Source: Thermoflavifilum sp.
GTDB taxonomy: Bacteria; Bacteroidota; Bacteroidia; Chitinophagales; Chitinophagaceae
DNA length: 64,000 bases
Reading direction: 5' to 3'
NCBI GenBank assembly: GCA_023511875.1
Contig: JAIMAQ010000002.1
Coordinates: 341,611-405,610, forward strand
Of the stretch, positions 1 to 8,170 are shown piece by piece. Numbering within the stretch: the first letter of the stretch is position 1; every line of letters begins with the position of its first letter. Position numbers and translations under genes: made by a program. Below the pieces are notes generated by a model. The model searched no databases. It saw only the letters and a program-made list of their open reading frames with translations, and was not told the DNA's origin.

Positions 1-1
1 T

Positions 2-142
2 GGTCTATCATTAATATTATTGATTGCCTCATTCTTATTTACCACTTGGTTGGCAGGCAGAATTTACCGAACGGGCATTTTGTTGTATGGCAAAAAAGTT
101 ACCCTAAGGGAAATGATGCGTTGGGCATTCAGAAGCCGATGA
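2..142 (+). CDS. C-terminal fragment of ABC-2 type permease (partial, cut by window edge)
   Basis: The frame starting at base 2 is open from the window edge to a TGA at 140-142 and gives 46 residues: a hydrophobic segment, then WLAGRIYRTGILLYGKK and a short basic end. From memory this resembles the last helix and tail of ABC-2 (NatB/YhaP-like) permeases of Bacteroidota, which commonly end with a WLA-RIYR-GIL-YGKK pattern. The rest of the gene lies upstream of the window. It converges on the acyl-CoA dehydrogenase with only 9 bp between the stop codons. The family call rests on the tail alone. Confidence 0.65.
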   Translation, partial: GLSLILLIASFLFTTWLAGRIYRTGILLYGKKVTLREMMRWAFRSR

Positions 143-151
143 AAATGTTTT

Positions 152-1951
152 TCAAAAACAATAGGTATTGGCTTCTCGAAGTGCAGCTGCAATTTGTCTT
201 CGGGCTTGTTTGGTATTCAGTGGTATAGGCTTAGTGAAACGCCGAATAGCCGATTGCAGAATTCGCAATTCATCGCCTTCGGCAAAAGCAAGCAGAGCCT
301 CATGAGCTTGTTGCTGAATACGATAGTTTGCATCGGCGATAAATACTTGAGCCAGTAAGGGGTGTAAAGAATCGGGATGTTGCTGTTGTGATTTAAGAGC
401 GCGTAGCAAGGCACTTTCGGCCAGGTAGATATCCATAATCATATCAGACAAGCACATCAAGATTTCCTGCTCATCTTCTAATTGTTGCATGAGTTTTTGT
501 ACGGCAGCCCCAGCAATGAGTAAACTTAATTTTTTCCATTGCTCAATTTGTTGTTGCAGGGCATCGAGACTGATAGACGGGTTGCCCGTGGAAGGGTTGA
601 GAGAAGGAGTTGCCAGCAATTCGTCTTGTGCTGCTTTAGCTGCTTGTAATAAAGCAAGGCGGCCTTGCATTGCGCGCTTAATCAACATATCGAGAATGAG
701 CAAGCGGTTGATTTCGTTGGTTCCTTCGAAAATGCGGTTGATACGAGAATCCCGATAAGCACGCGAAACAGGATATTCTTCGCTAAATCCATTGCCACCG
801 TAGATTTGAACGGCTTCATCTACCACATAATCGAGCATTTCCGAACCAGCCACCTTCAAGATTGCACATTCTACGGCATATTCTTCGGCTGCCTGTAGTA
901 AAGCCTTTTCGTGTGATACGCCTTGGGTAAGCGATTCTTTTTCGAGGCTATCGATGAGCTGGGTAGTACGATAGAGTGCCGATTCGGCTGCATAGAGGCG
1001 TACGGCCTGCTCGGCCAGCTTGTATTGAATGGCTCCAAAGCTGGCAATAGGTCTACGAAATTGTTCGCGATTATTGGCATATTGCACGCTCAGTTCAATA
1101 GCTTTTTTAGCAGCACCCACAGCTGCAGCACAAAGCTTTTGCCTGCCAATGTTAAGGATATTAAACGCAATCACATGACCTTTGCCAATCTCTCCGAGGA
1201 GCTGGCTGGCTGGGATAGCACAATCTTGAAAAAAGAGCTGTCGGGTAGAAGAACCTTTAATGCCCATTTTATGCTCTTCTTCTCCGAAGCTCAAGCCGGG
1301 CGTATTTCTTTCCACAATAAATGCTGAAAATCCCTGATGTTTATCGGTAGCTCCTTCCACTTTTGCAAATACGGTAAAAATATCCGCAAAGCCAGAGTTG
1401 GTGATCCAGATCTTTTGTCCGTTCAAGATAAACTGGGAGCCATCAGCAATGCGTCGGGCGGTAGTTTTTCCACTCAGTGCATCAGATCCTGCTCCTGGTT
1501 CAGTAAGAGCATAGGCGCCTTTAATAGTGCCAGTAGCTAGCCCGGGTAAATATTTTTGTTTTTGCTCTGGAGTTCCAAAGTACAGGATGGGGAGGGTGCC
1601 AATGCCCGTATGAGCCGCCATAGCCACGGCAAAAGAATGACCTGCACCTAAGGCTTCATTGATGAGGGTGGCGGTAATGAAATCTTTTCCCATGCCGCCA
1701 TAAGCTTCTGGGAGTGCGGCACCGAGTAAGCCCAGCTCACCAGCCTTGTCGAGCAAGCTTTGCATCAAGCCAGGTTCTTGCGCATCGATTCTATCTAGCA
1801 AAGGCCAGATTTCTTTTTCAATAAATTGGTGCGCCATGTCGTAAATCATTCGCTGTTCTTCATCGAAATCTTCTGGTGTGAAAATGGGTGATGATGCACG
1901 GCGAATTAAGAATTCTCCTCCTTTCAGCAGGGCTTGAGAGATGATTTCCAT
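152..1951 (-). CDS. Acyl-CoA dehydrogenase, long form with C-terminal extension
   Basis: FAD-dependent acyl-CoA dehydrogenase for the first step of fatty-acid beta-oxidation. The 599 residues show the two family signatures: ALTEPGAGSDA near residue 150 and YGGNGFSEEYPVSRAYRD followed by RIFEGTNEINR near 400. The Glu in FEGTNE is the expected catalytic base. About 170 residues follow the usual ~380-430-residue core, as in the VLCAD-like, FadE-type enzymes common in Bacteroidota. A long- or very-long-chain substrate is an inference from that layout. It stands alone and diverges from the hydrolase gene at 2075. No consensus -7 box is seen upstream. Confidence 0.93.
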   Translation of the reverse strand: MEIISQALLKGGEFLIRRASSPIFTPEDFDEEQRMIYDMAHQFIEKEIWPLLDRIDAQEPGLMQSLLDKAGELGLLGAALPEAYGGMGKDFITATLINEALGAGHSFAVAMAAHTGIGTLPILYFGTPEQKQKYLPGLATGTIKGAYALTEPGAGSDALSGKTTARRIADGSQFILNGQKIWITNSGFADIFTVFAKVEGATDKHQGFSAFIVERNTPGLSFGEEEHKMGIKGSSTRQLFFQDCAIPASQLLGEIGKGHVIAFNILNIGRQKLCAAAVGAAKKAIELSVQYANNREQFRRPIASFGAIQYKLAEQAVRLYAAESALYRTTQLIDSLEKESLTQGVSHEKALLQAAEEYAVECAILKVAGSEMLDYVVDEAVQIYGGNGFSEEYPVSRAYRDSRINRIFEGTNEINRLLILDMLIKRAMQGRLALLQAAKAAQDELLATPSLNPSTGNPSISLDALQQQIEQWKKLSLLIAGAAVQKLMQQLEDEQEILMCLSDMIMDIYLAESALLRALKSQQQHPDSLHPLLAQVFIADANYRIQQQAHEALLAFAEGDELRILQSAIRRFTKPIPLNTKQARRQIAAALREANTYCF

Positions 1952-2074
1952 AAGTCAATTTTTGATGGTAAGTTAAAGAATTTATCTCGAAAACTACAGC
2001 AGCCAGCGTCATCTGATTTTCGTTTTTACTAGAACCACTTGCAGGCAATCAAATAAATTATAGAGTTTTGTTGT

Positions 2075-2887
2075 ATGGAAGAGTTTTGGTTGAATTTAAA
2101 TGGCTGGCAATGGCATGGATGGCGGTGGGGTCAAGGAAGCCAATTGCTCGTGTGTTTTCATGGCTTTGGAGAAAATGCGAATAGTTTTCAAGTATTGGAG
2201 CCCGCATTGGGAGCAGATTATACCATTGTGGCTCTCGATTTACCTTATCATGGCCTCACCCAATTGCAAAAGCATTTATCATCGGCAACCATTGATTGGC
2301 AAGAGTTGATGCGATGTGTATTGAACAAATTTCACCAAACCGATTATTTGTTATTGGGCTATAGCCTGGGGGGTAGAGTGTGTTTGCAATTGGCCCAACT
2401 AATGCCCGAGCGAGTGCGTCATTTGATCTTGATAGCACCCGATGGCTTACGACATAATTTTTGGTTTCATTTTCTTACACACTCACGTGTGGGAAATGCT
2501 TTGTTCCGCTGGCATGTAGATCATCCACAACTATTTTTTAGGATGATATATTGGCTGGAAAAACTGCATTTCATTTCTCCTAATTATAAACGTTTTCTGG
2601 AAGTAAACATGGAAACACGGGATAAACGAATGCAGGTCTGGAATACCTGGAATTGCTTAAGATCGTTTACACCCGATATGAATTTGTTGAAAACTTATAT
2701 CCGACGGTATCGCATTCCCGTATGGTTAATATTTGGCAAATACGATCGCGTGATCAAACCATCGTATGGGAAAGTGATGACTCGTGATTTGCGAGAAGCG
2801 CGAGTATGGGAGCTCGACAGTGGACATCAATTATTGTCTAGCGAATTAGCATCTTTTCTACACGATCAATTGTTGTCGCGTTCATGA
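2075..2887 (+). CDS. Alpha/beta hydrolase
   Basis: A 270-residue alpha/beta-hydrolase fold protein. The nucleophile elbow GYSLGG places Ser at 97, HGFGEN near residue 30 supplies the oxyanion loop, Asp224 lies in GKYDRV and His251 in DSGHQ, so the triad is complete. No signal peptide is visible. Its stop overlaps the start of the next gene by 4 nt (ATGA), so it is probably co-translated with the two downstream glycosyltransferase-like genes. The substrate cannot be read from the sequence. A lipid or glycolipid ester is a guess from the neighbours. Confidence 0.85.
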   Translation: MEEFWLNLNGWQWHGWRWGQGSQLLVCFHGFGENANSFQVLEPALGADYTIVALDLPYHGLTQLQKHLSSATIDWQELMRCVLNKFHQTDYLLLGYSLGGRVCLQLAQLMPERVRHLILIAPDGLRHNFWFHFLTHSRVGNALFRWHVDHPQLFFRMIYWLEKLHFISPNYKRFLEVNMETRDKRMQVWNTWNCLRSFTPDMNLLKTYIRRYRIPVWLIFGKYDRVIKPSYGKVMTRDLREARVWELDSGHQLLSSELASFLHDQLLSRS

Positions 2888-4026
2888 TAGTACTCATTAT
2901 TGTTTTGGTATTCCTGGCTTTGGGCTATGGCGTGTTGATGATACTGTATCGATATGGATGGCAACATTTGCCAGAATATCGAATATCGAAAGAGACTTTT
3001 GCAGATATACGGGTATCAATCATTATCCCTGCTCGTAATGAAGCCGATCATATTCAGCCATGTCTTCAAGCTATTTGTCGGCAGCACTATCCGGCACATC
3101 TGATGGAAATCATCGTAGTCGACGATCAATCGACCGACGATACCGCAGCACGTGTATTGGCTGTGCCAGATGCTCGCATTCGACTTTTGCAATTGCAAGC
3201 AGAAGAGCCTGCAAGTGTAGGGCATCGAGCGCCTAAGAAAAAAGCTATTGAAATGGGAATTGCTCATGCACAAGGCGAGCTTATCGTGACAACCGATGCT
3301 GACTGTGTGGCAGGGCCCAACTGGATTGGTAGCATTGTATCGTTTTACCGGCAACACCAGGCGCAATGCATTGCTGCACCTGTAATTTATAGCCGTGAGC
3401 AATCTTTTTTCGATATCTTTCAATCGCTCGACTTCATGACCATGCAGGGTATCACAGGGGCAACCGTTCATTTGCATATCGGTACCATGTGCAATGGTGC
3501 TAATTTGGCTTATACCCGTCGGGTTTTTGAAGAAGTTGATGGATTTACAGGAATAGATGGCATTGCTTCTGGCGACGATATGCTGCTGATGTATAAGATT
3601 TATCATGCCTATCCCGATAGGGTTTTTTACCTGAAATGTAGAGAAAGCATTGTGTATACCTTACCCGTGAAAGGATGGAGATCATTCTGGCACCAACGAT
3701 TGCGCTGGGCATCAAAAGCCAATAAGTTTGATGATAAACGATTAACCTACGTATTAGCCGGCGTGTATGTATGGAATTTATGTTTTGTATTGCTGGCATT
3801 GTTGGGCTTTTATGACTCCTATTGGTGGCTTATTGCAGCCTTTTTGCTGATGTATAAAACCATTGTAGAGTTGTATTTTCTTTTTCCAGTAGCCAAGTTT
3901 TTTCGGAAAAAAAGATTCTTGTGGTATTTTTTTCCGGGACAATTTTTACACATTCCTTATATCGTGAGCGCTGGCTTAGCTGGTGTGTGGAGCACATATC
4001 AGTGGAAAGGCAGGAAGCTGAAATGA
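2884..4026 (+). CDS. Membrane glycosyltransferase, family 2
   Basis: A processive-type GT2 of 380 residues. Order: one N-terminal membrane segment (about 2-22), the GT-A core opening with VSIIIPARNEADH, the metal/nucleotide-binding TTDAD at 136-140, the acceptor-side SGDD at 229-232, and QRLRW at 271-275, which matches the QxxRW motif of cellulose-synthase-like enzymes. Two or three membrane segments follow between about 288 and 370. It would transfer a sugar from a nucleotide donor at the inner membrane. The product (glycolipid or polysaccharide) is unknown. It overlaps both neighbours by 4 nt. Confidence 0.88.
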   Translation: MIVLIIVLVFLALGYGVLMILYRYGWQHLPEYRISKETFADIRVSIIIPARNEADHIQPCLQAICRQHYPAHLMEIIVVDDQSTDDTAARVLAVPDARIRLLQLQAEEPASVGHRAPKKKAIEMGIAHAQGELIVTTDADCVAGPNWIGSIVSFYRQHQAQCIAAPVIYSREQSFFDIFQSLDFMTMQGITGATVHLHIGTMCNGANLAYTRRVFEEVDGFTGIDGIASGDDMLLMYKIYHAYPDRVFYLKCRESIVYTLPVKGWRSFWHQRLRWASKANKFDDKRLTYVLAGVYVWNLCFVLLALLGFYDSYWWLIAAFLLMYKTIVELYFLFPVAKFFRKKRFLWYFFPGQFLHIPYIVSAGLAGVWSTYQWKGRKLK

Positions 4027-5102
4027 AAAATATGAAAGTAGGCTTTGAATTTTTTTCAACTTCTATCTATCGCCCATGGACAAGCGACGCTTATTGGTGG
4101 CAACTCTTTGGAGAATGTAGGGAAGCCTCAGGCATCGGAAAAGAATGGATGTGGATGGGAGAGGGTAATGTGCCGTCACTTGGGGGTGTGCAACATTATC
4201 CGGTATCCATGATCATGGGTAGGTGGGGAGGATGGCTGTTGCGCTATGGGTGGAAAAAGCATCAGCCCGATGTGGTGTTGTCGGTACATCGACTCCCACA
4301 TGTTTATCGGTACATGCCTGTTTGCTTGTGGATGCGACCGGAAGATATCTATCATGCAAAAAGTATGGTAGTGAGGCAACAATATATTCGAAACTTGCAG
4401 CGAAAACTGCAGCCTTATCCACATGTTTGGATATGGCCAGTAAATCCGTCTGTTGAAATAGATGATCGTGTGCAGGTGTTTCATCCGGTTGCCGAATCGG
4501 TATTTCATGCTTATAGTTGGCAGGAAGAGCAGCAAGTACGCCAGCAATATGCTTTTGGTCATCCCTATTTCTTCACTGCGGCCACTCCGGTGTTTGATGC
4601 CCAACGTGTACGGATATGGTTGAAGGCTTTTTCGGTTTTAAAAAAGCGCCTGCAGTCGTCGGTAAAATGGATATGGGTGCTGCATAAGTCTGATTTTGCC
4701 CGAGCTGAGCACCTATTGCGAGGATATCTTTTCCGAAACGATATTTTATTGATCGATGTAGAAAATGTACAACAGCTTGCTTTATTGACGGCTGCTGCAT
4801 ATGCTTATATAGCTATAGGCCAGCTACGGGATCAATGGCACATGGTATTGGCTTCGATTTATGCTGAAGTGCCTGTTTTGGCCCTAGATCATCCTGTATA
4901 TGCCCAATGGTGTATAGAAGCTGGCCTTTGGATGCGGCAAGAAGATGTGCAAATCATTGCGGCCAATTGGCTAAGGCTCTATCAGGATGAATATTGGCGC
5001 AAGCAAATGGTAGAAGCTTGCAAGCGTAAACGTGCCAATCATACCCGAGAAAACCTGGTGGCCCAAATAAATAACTTGCTGCATGCATTAGCAGGTCAAT
5101 GA
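4023..5102 (+). CDS. Probable GT-B fold glycosyltransferase-like protein
   Basis: A 359-residue protein that I do not place firmly. The start at 4023 was chosen because it overlaps the GT2 stop by 4 nt; the frame is open further upstream but that stretch lies inside the GT2 gene. An N-terminal half with repeated Trp/Tyr is followed by a Rossmann-like half in which an acidic loop (IDVENVQQLALL) precedes YAYIAIGQLRDQW and a VPVLALDHPVY strand. That layout is typical of GT4-like enzymes, although the usual EGFGLPxxEA motif is degenerate. Context (hydrolase and GT2 in the same operon) supports a role in glycan or glycolipid assembly. Confidence 0.6.
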   Translation: MKNMKVGFEFFSTSIYRPWTSDAYWWQLFGECREASGIGKEWMWMGEGNVPSLGGVQHYPVSMIMGRWGGWLLRYGWKKHQPDVVLSVHRLPHVYRYMPVCLWMRPEDIYHAKSMVVRQQYIRNLQRKLQPYPHVWIWPVNPSVEIDDRVQVFHPVAESVFHAYSWQEEQQVRQQYAFGHPYFFTAATPVFDAQRVRIWLKAFSVLKKRLQSSVKWIWVLHKSDFARAEHLLRGYLFRNDILLIDVENVQQLALLTAAAYAYIAIGQLRDQWHMVLASIYAEVPVLALDHPVYAQWCIEAGLWMRQEDVQIIAANWLRLYQDEYWRKQMVEACKRKRANHTRENLVAQINNLLHALAGQ

Positions 5103-5142
5103 GTAGCATAGATAGAGAATAGAGGTTGTCGTTGAATGGTAT

Positions 5143-5150
5143 TACCTTTG
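5143..5150 (+). promoter_or_regulatory. -7 promoter box of gldC operon
   Basis: TACCTTTG matches the Bacteroidota -7 consensus TAnnTTTG. It lies 25 nt before the gldC ATG, and no clear -33 TTTG is seen at the expected distance. Confidence 0.6.
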
Positions 5151-5175
5151 TAAAAAGATATCAATTTCAAGCCAT

Positions 5176-5526
5176 ATGCAATCATCCCGCATTGAGATTC
5201 AGGTCACACTCGACCAACAACGCATTCCCGAATCGATCAGCTGGCAAGCTAGCGATACGCCTGTTTCCGATCCGCATGCTGCTAAAGCCATGTTGCTTTC
5301 GTTTTGGGACCAACAGTCGGCAACTTCTTTACAAATGGATTTGTGGACCAAAGAGATGCGGATGGATGAGATGGCCGATTTTCTATACCAAACCATGATG
5401 GGCATGGCCGATAGTTTTGAACGTGCCACACATCTCACGCAGCTGTCTACTCAATTGAAAAGCTTTGCCCGGCAGTTCATTGAAGAGTTTGCGCATACCC
5501 AGCAACAGCTTTCGTCTAATTCATAA
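5176..5526 (+). CDS. gldC: Gliding motility protein GldC
   Basis: A 116-residue soluble protein resembling GldC: an N-terminal SRIEIQVTLDQQRIPESISW strand pair, then AKAMLLSFWD, LWTKEMRMDEM and a helical end with ERAT. GldC is an accessory protein of Bacteroidota gliding and type IX secretion with no assigned enzymatic activity. No signal peptide is present, so it is probably cytoplasmic. It heads a likely operon with yqeY (10 bp downstream) and cvpA. In Flavobacterium johnsoniae gldC lies beside gldB. Here gldB is about 32 kb away. Confidence 0.9.
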   Translation: MQSSRIEIQVTLDQQRIPESISWQASDTPVSDPHAAKAMLLSFWDQQSATSLQMDLWTKEMRMDEMADFLYQTMMGMADSFERATHLTQLSTQLKSFARQFIEEFAHTQQQLSSNS

Positions 5527-5536
5527 ATTGTGCATC

Positions 5537-5992
5537 ATGGCTTTAGAACAACGTATCAACGAAGAAATAAAATTGGCTATGAAAGCCAGAAATGAGGGTC
5601 GGCTGAGGGCTCTGCGCGCCATTAAATCGGCTATTTTGATTGAAAAAACAGCCGAAGGGCGTAGTGGTGAACTCACCGAGGCCGATGAAATACGCATGTT
5701 GCAAAAAATGGCCAAACAACGCCGAGAATCACTCGAAATTTATCAACAACAACATCGTGAAGACCTTGCACGCAAAGAAGCTGAAGAACTGGAGGTAATC
5801 GAAACCTTTTTACCTCAACCGATGGATGTACATGAACTGAAAGCCATTTTGCTCGACATCATTCGCCAGGTGGGCGCTAGCAAGCCTGCTGACATGGGTA
5901 AAGTAATGGGAGTGGCTACCCGTCAGTTGGCTGGTAAGGCTGATAACCAAACTATTGCCCACTTGGTAAAAGAGCTCTTGCAGCAAGGCTAG
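5537..5992 (+). CDS. yqeY: GatB/YqeY domain protein
   Basis: A 151-residue helical protein starting MALEQRINEEIKLAMKARN, with the YqeY-type core (RLRALRAIKSAI, KMAKQRRESLEIY, EETFLPQ-like segment) and the C-terminal ADMGKVMGVATRQLAGKAD. YqeY resembles the tRNA-binding tail domain of GatB, but its own role is not settled. The ATG at 5537 gives the usual length; the frame is open back to 5465, inside gldC, and that part was not counted. It lies between gldC and cvpA in one orientation. Confidence 0.9.
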   Translation: MALEQRINEEIKLAMKARNEGRLRALRAIKSAILIEKTAEGRSGELTEADEIRMLQKMAKQRRESLEIYQQQHREDLARKEAEELEVIETFLPQPMDVHELKAILLDIIRQVGASKPADMGKVMGVATRQLAGKADNQTIAHLVKELLQQG

Positions 5993-6017
5993 GGCTATTG
6001 TTTTTTGGCCGCATCAC

Positions 6018-6554
6018 ATGTGGATCGATATCGTTTTTGCCATATGGGTGTTACTAGCCTTGTATAAAGGATTAACACGAGGGCTAGTGATGGCTGTTAC
6101 GTCGTTTGCAGCCTGGATGATAGGATTAGTGGCGGCCTTAAAGCTAAGTGCTGCTTGTGCACAATGGTTGGAAACCCACTGGAACAGGCATGTTACTTGG
6201 CTACCTGTAGCTGTATTCATCTTATTGTTTTTCTTGACGGCTTTGCTGGTGCATTTGCTGGGTAAGCTGCTCGAAAAAGCGCTGCAAACAGTTGCTCTGG
6301 GATGGCTCAATCGGCTATCGGGTGTACTTCTCTACCTATTTTTGTATCTTATCATGTTTAGCATTTTTTTGTGGTTGGCCAATCAGTTATATCTCATATC
6401 GCCTACCACTAAAGCACATTCTGTCGTATATAGCTGGGTTGCTCCATTAGGCCCTGCGGCCATTCATGTTGTTGGTATGTTGATCCCGGCTGTGAGCCAT
6501 GTGTTTCAAGACTTGGAGCATTTTTTTACACGCGTAGGGCAACATATTCAGTAG
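6018..6554 (+). CDS. cvpA: CvpA family membrane protein
   Basis: A 178-residue inner-membrane protein with four predicted hydrophobic segments (about 2-20, 26-45, 62-85 and 100-122) and the CvpA pattern DIVFAIWVLLALYKGLTRGL at the start, with a YKG-RGL turn after the first helix. In E. coli CvpA is needed for colicin V production and affects envelope stress tolerance; its molecular activity is unknown. It is the last gene of the gldC-yqeY-cvpA run and is followed by a 104-bp gap. Confidence 0.85.
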   Translation: MWIDIVFAIWVLLALYKGLTRGLVMAVTSFAAWMIGLVAALKLSAACAQWLETHWNRHVTWLPVAVFILLFFLTALLVHLLGKLLEKALQTVALGWLNRLSGVLLYLFLYLIMFSIFLWLANQLYLISPTTKAHSVVYSWVAPLGPAAIHVVGMLIPAVSHVFQDLEHFFTRVGQHIQ

Positions 6555-6658
6555 GTATCCTGGCTACAAAACCTTTTGCAAGGCAAGGCTTTATGATGAT
6601 TTCATATACCTGAAAGATAAAAAGTTTATTTTAGCGGCAAAATAATTGGGATTGGGGA

Positions 6659-7429
6659 ATGGATTATGAGATCAAAACACAGGGTAAATTTAGGTTTGTA
6701 GAAGAAGGTGAAGGAGAACCATTGATATTGCTCCATGGCTTGTTTGGAGCTCTAAGTAATTTTAAAGACCTACTCGAATATTTTCGGCATTATTGCAAAG
6801 TGGTGATCCCCATACTCCCATTGTATGAACTTCATATACTGGACACTTCGGTAGGAGGCTTGGCCAAATATGTACACCGATTTATCGAAGCTCAGAATTA
6901 TGGAAAAGTACATCTACTGGGCAATTCGCTTGGTGGTCATGTAGCTTTGATTTATGCTTTGCACCATCCAGAAAACCTGAAAACACTCATCCTTACGGGC
7001 AGCTCGGGATTATTTGAAAATGGTATGGGAGAAACATACCCCAAGCGTGGCGATTATGAATATATCCGCAAAAAAACAGAATTAACTTTTTACGATCCAC
7101 GTATAGCTACTAAGGAACTGGTGGATGAAGTATTTGAAATTGTCAACAATCGGTTTAAAGCCCTGAAAATCATTACCCTCGCCAAGTCGGCTATCCGAAA
7201 CAACTTAGGAGAAGAGCTTCGCCAGATTCAGACACCGGTATTACTCATTTGGGGGAAGAATGATACCATTACTCCTCCTCTCGTTGCCGAGGAATTTCAC
7301 CGTTTATTGCCTCATTCAGAATTGCATTATATTGATAAATGCGGCCATGCTCCTATGATGGAAGTGCCTGATGAATTTAATGCTATTTTGCATGATTTCT
7401 TGAAACGGCACGCTGATGGCATTAAATAG
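6659..7429 (+). CDS. Alpha/beta hydrolase (conserved Bacteroidota type)
   Basis: A 256-residue alpha/beta hydrolase with Ser90 in GNSLGG, Asp202 in WGKNDTITPP and His230 in DKCGHAPMMEVP, plus the HGLFGALSNF oxyanion loop. The intact triad indicates an active hydrolase. Proteins with this layout sit next to CBS-domain and nadK genes in several Bacteroidota, as here. The substrate is unknown. No signal peptide is seen, so it is probably cytoplasmic. It differs clearly from the hydrolase at 2075, so the two are not a recent duplication. Confidence 0.87.
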   Translation: MDYEIKTQGKFRFVEEGEGEPLILLHGLFGALSNFKDLLEYFRHYCKVVIPILPLYELHILDTSVGGLAKYVHRFIEAQNYGKVHLLGNSLGGHVALIYALHHPENLKTLILTGSSGLFENGMGETYPKRGDYEYIRKKTELTFYDPRIATKELVDEVFEIVNNRFKALKIITLAKSAIRNNLGEELRQIQTPVLLIWGKNDTITPPLVAEEFHRLLPHSELHYIDKCGHAPMMEVPDEFNAILHDFLKRHADGIK

Positions 7430-7471
7430 GCTTTTGGCTAAACAGAGCAATAGGCATATATAGAAATCCGT

Positions 7472-7479
7472 TAATCTTG
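7472..7479 (+). promoter_or_regulatory. Candidate -7 box before the CBS gene
   Basis: TAATCTTG is one base off TAnnTTTG and lies 15 nt before the ATG at 7495. No -33 element is evident, so the call is weak. Confidence 0.3.
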
Positions 7480-7494
7480 CATTAAATTGCGTTT

Positions 7495-8160
7495 ATGGTA
7501 GTGCGCGAGATATTATCTGCTCAGTTAGTTCCTCTCTACCCTCAACAGCGGGTGGCTGATGCTTTGGCCAATATGCAGCTCTTTCACGTAAGAGAATTGC
7601 CCGTAGTGGCTGAAGAGCGTGCTGAATATCTAGGCATTGCCGAAGAATCAACATTGCAACAGCTCTCACCTTCTACACTCATCGCTACCATTCCTCTGGG
7701 TGCACAAAAGCCAGTTATTGAAGCACACGCCCACGTGCTGGAAGTACTCCGGATATATCAAGAAAATAAAATGTCTATTCTTCCTGTAGTAGATGAAAAT
7801 GGCCGATATCTCGGAACGGTTACTTCCGATACCTTGCTGGAAGGGCTTGCACGTATCATGAACGTACATGAGCCTGGAGCTTTATTGCATTTACAACTGG
7901 CCACGCATGATTACATGCTTTCCGATATTGCTCGCCTAGCCGAAATGAATGATGTGCTTATCTTAGATGTATACACTCTTTACGACAGCATGCATGATAT
8001 CGTGAATGTATTTATCAAAACCAATCGTATGGACATCAGTTCTTTTGTGGCCACACTGTCTCGGTATCATTATCAACTTGTGCAGATCTTTGCTCCTGAG
8101 TCTTCTATCAACAGCTTGCGAGATAATTATGATATGCTCATGAATTACATCAACATGTAA
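7495..8160 (+). CDS. CBS domain protein
   Basis: A 221-residue protein with two CBS motifs in the N-terminal ~125 residues. The first runs from VREILSAQLVPLYPQQRVADAL and the second contains VLEVLRIYQENKMSILPVVDENGRYLGTVTSD. The C-terminal ~95 residues are helical and contain a small sensory-looking segment (DVLILDVYTLYDSM...VNVFIKTNRMDISSF). CBS pairs bind adenosine nucleotides and gate partner proteins. No partner domain is attached here, so a regulatory role, perhaps toward the neighbouring nadK or envelope genes, is inference. Confidence 0.85.
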   Translation: MVVREILSAQLVPLYPQQRVADALANMQLFHVRELPVVAEERAEYLGIAEESTLQQLSPSTLIATIPLGAQKPVIEAHAHVLEVLRIYQENKMSILPVVDENGRYLGTVTSDTLLEGLARIMNVHEPGALLHLQLATHDYMLSDIARLAEMNDVLILDVYTLYDSMHDIVNVFIKTNRMDISSFVATLSRYHYQLVQIFAPESSINSLRDNYDMLMNYINM

Positions 8161-8170
8161 ACCTTTTCCC

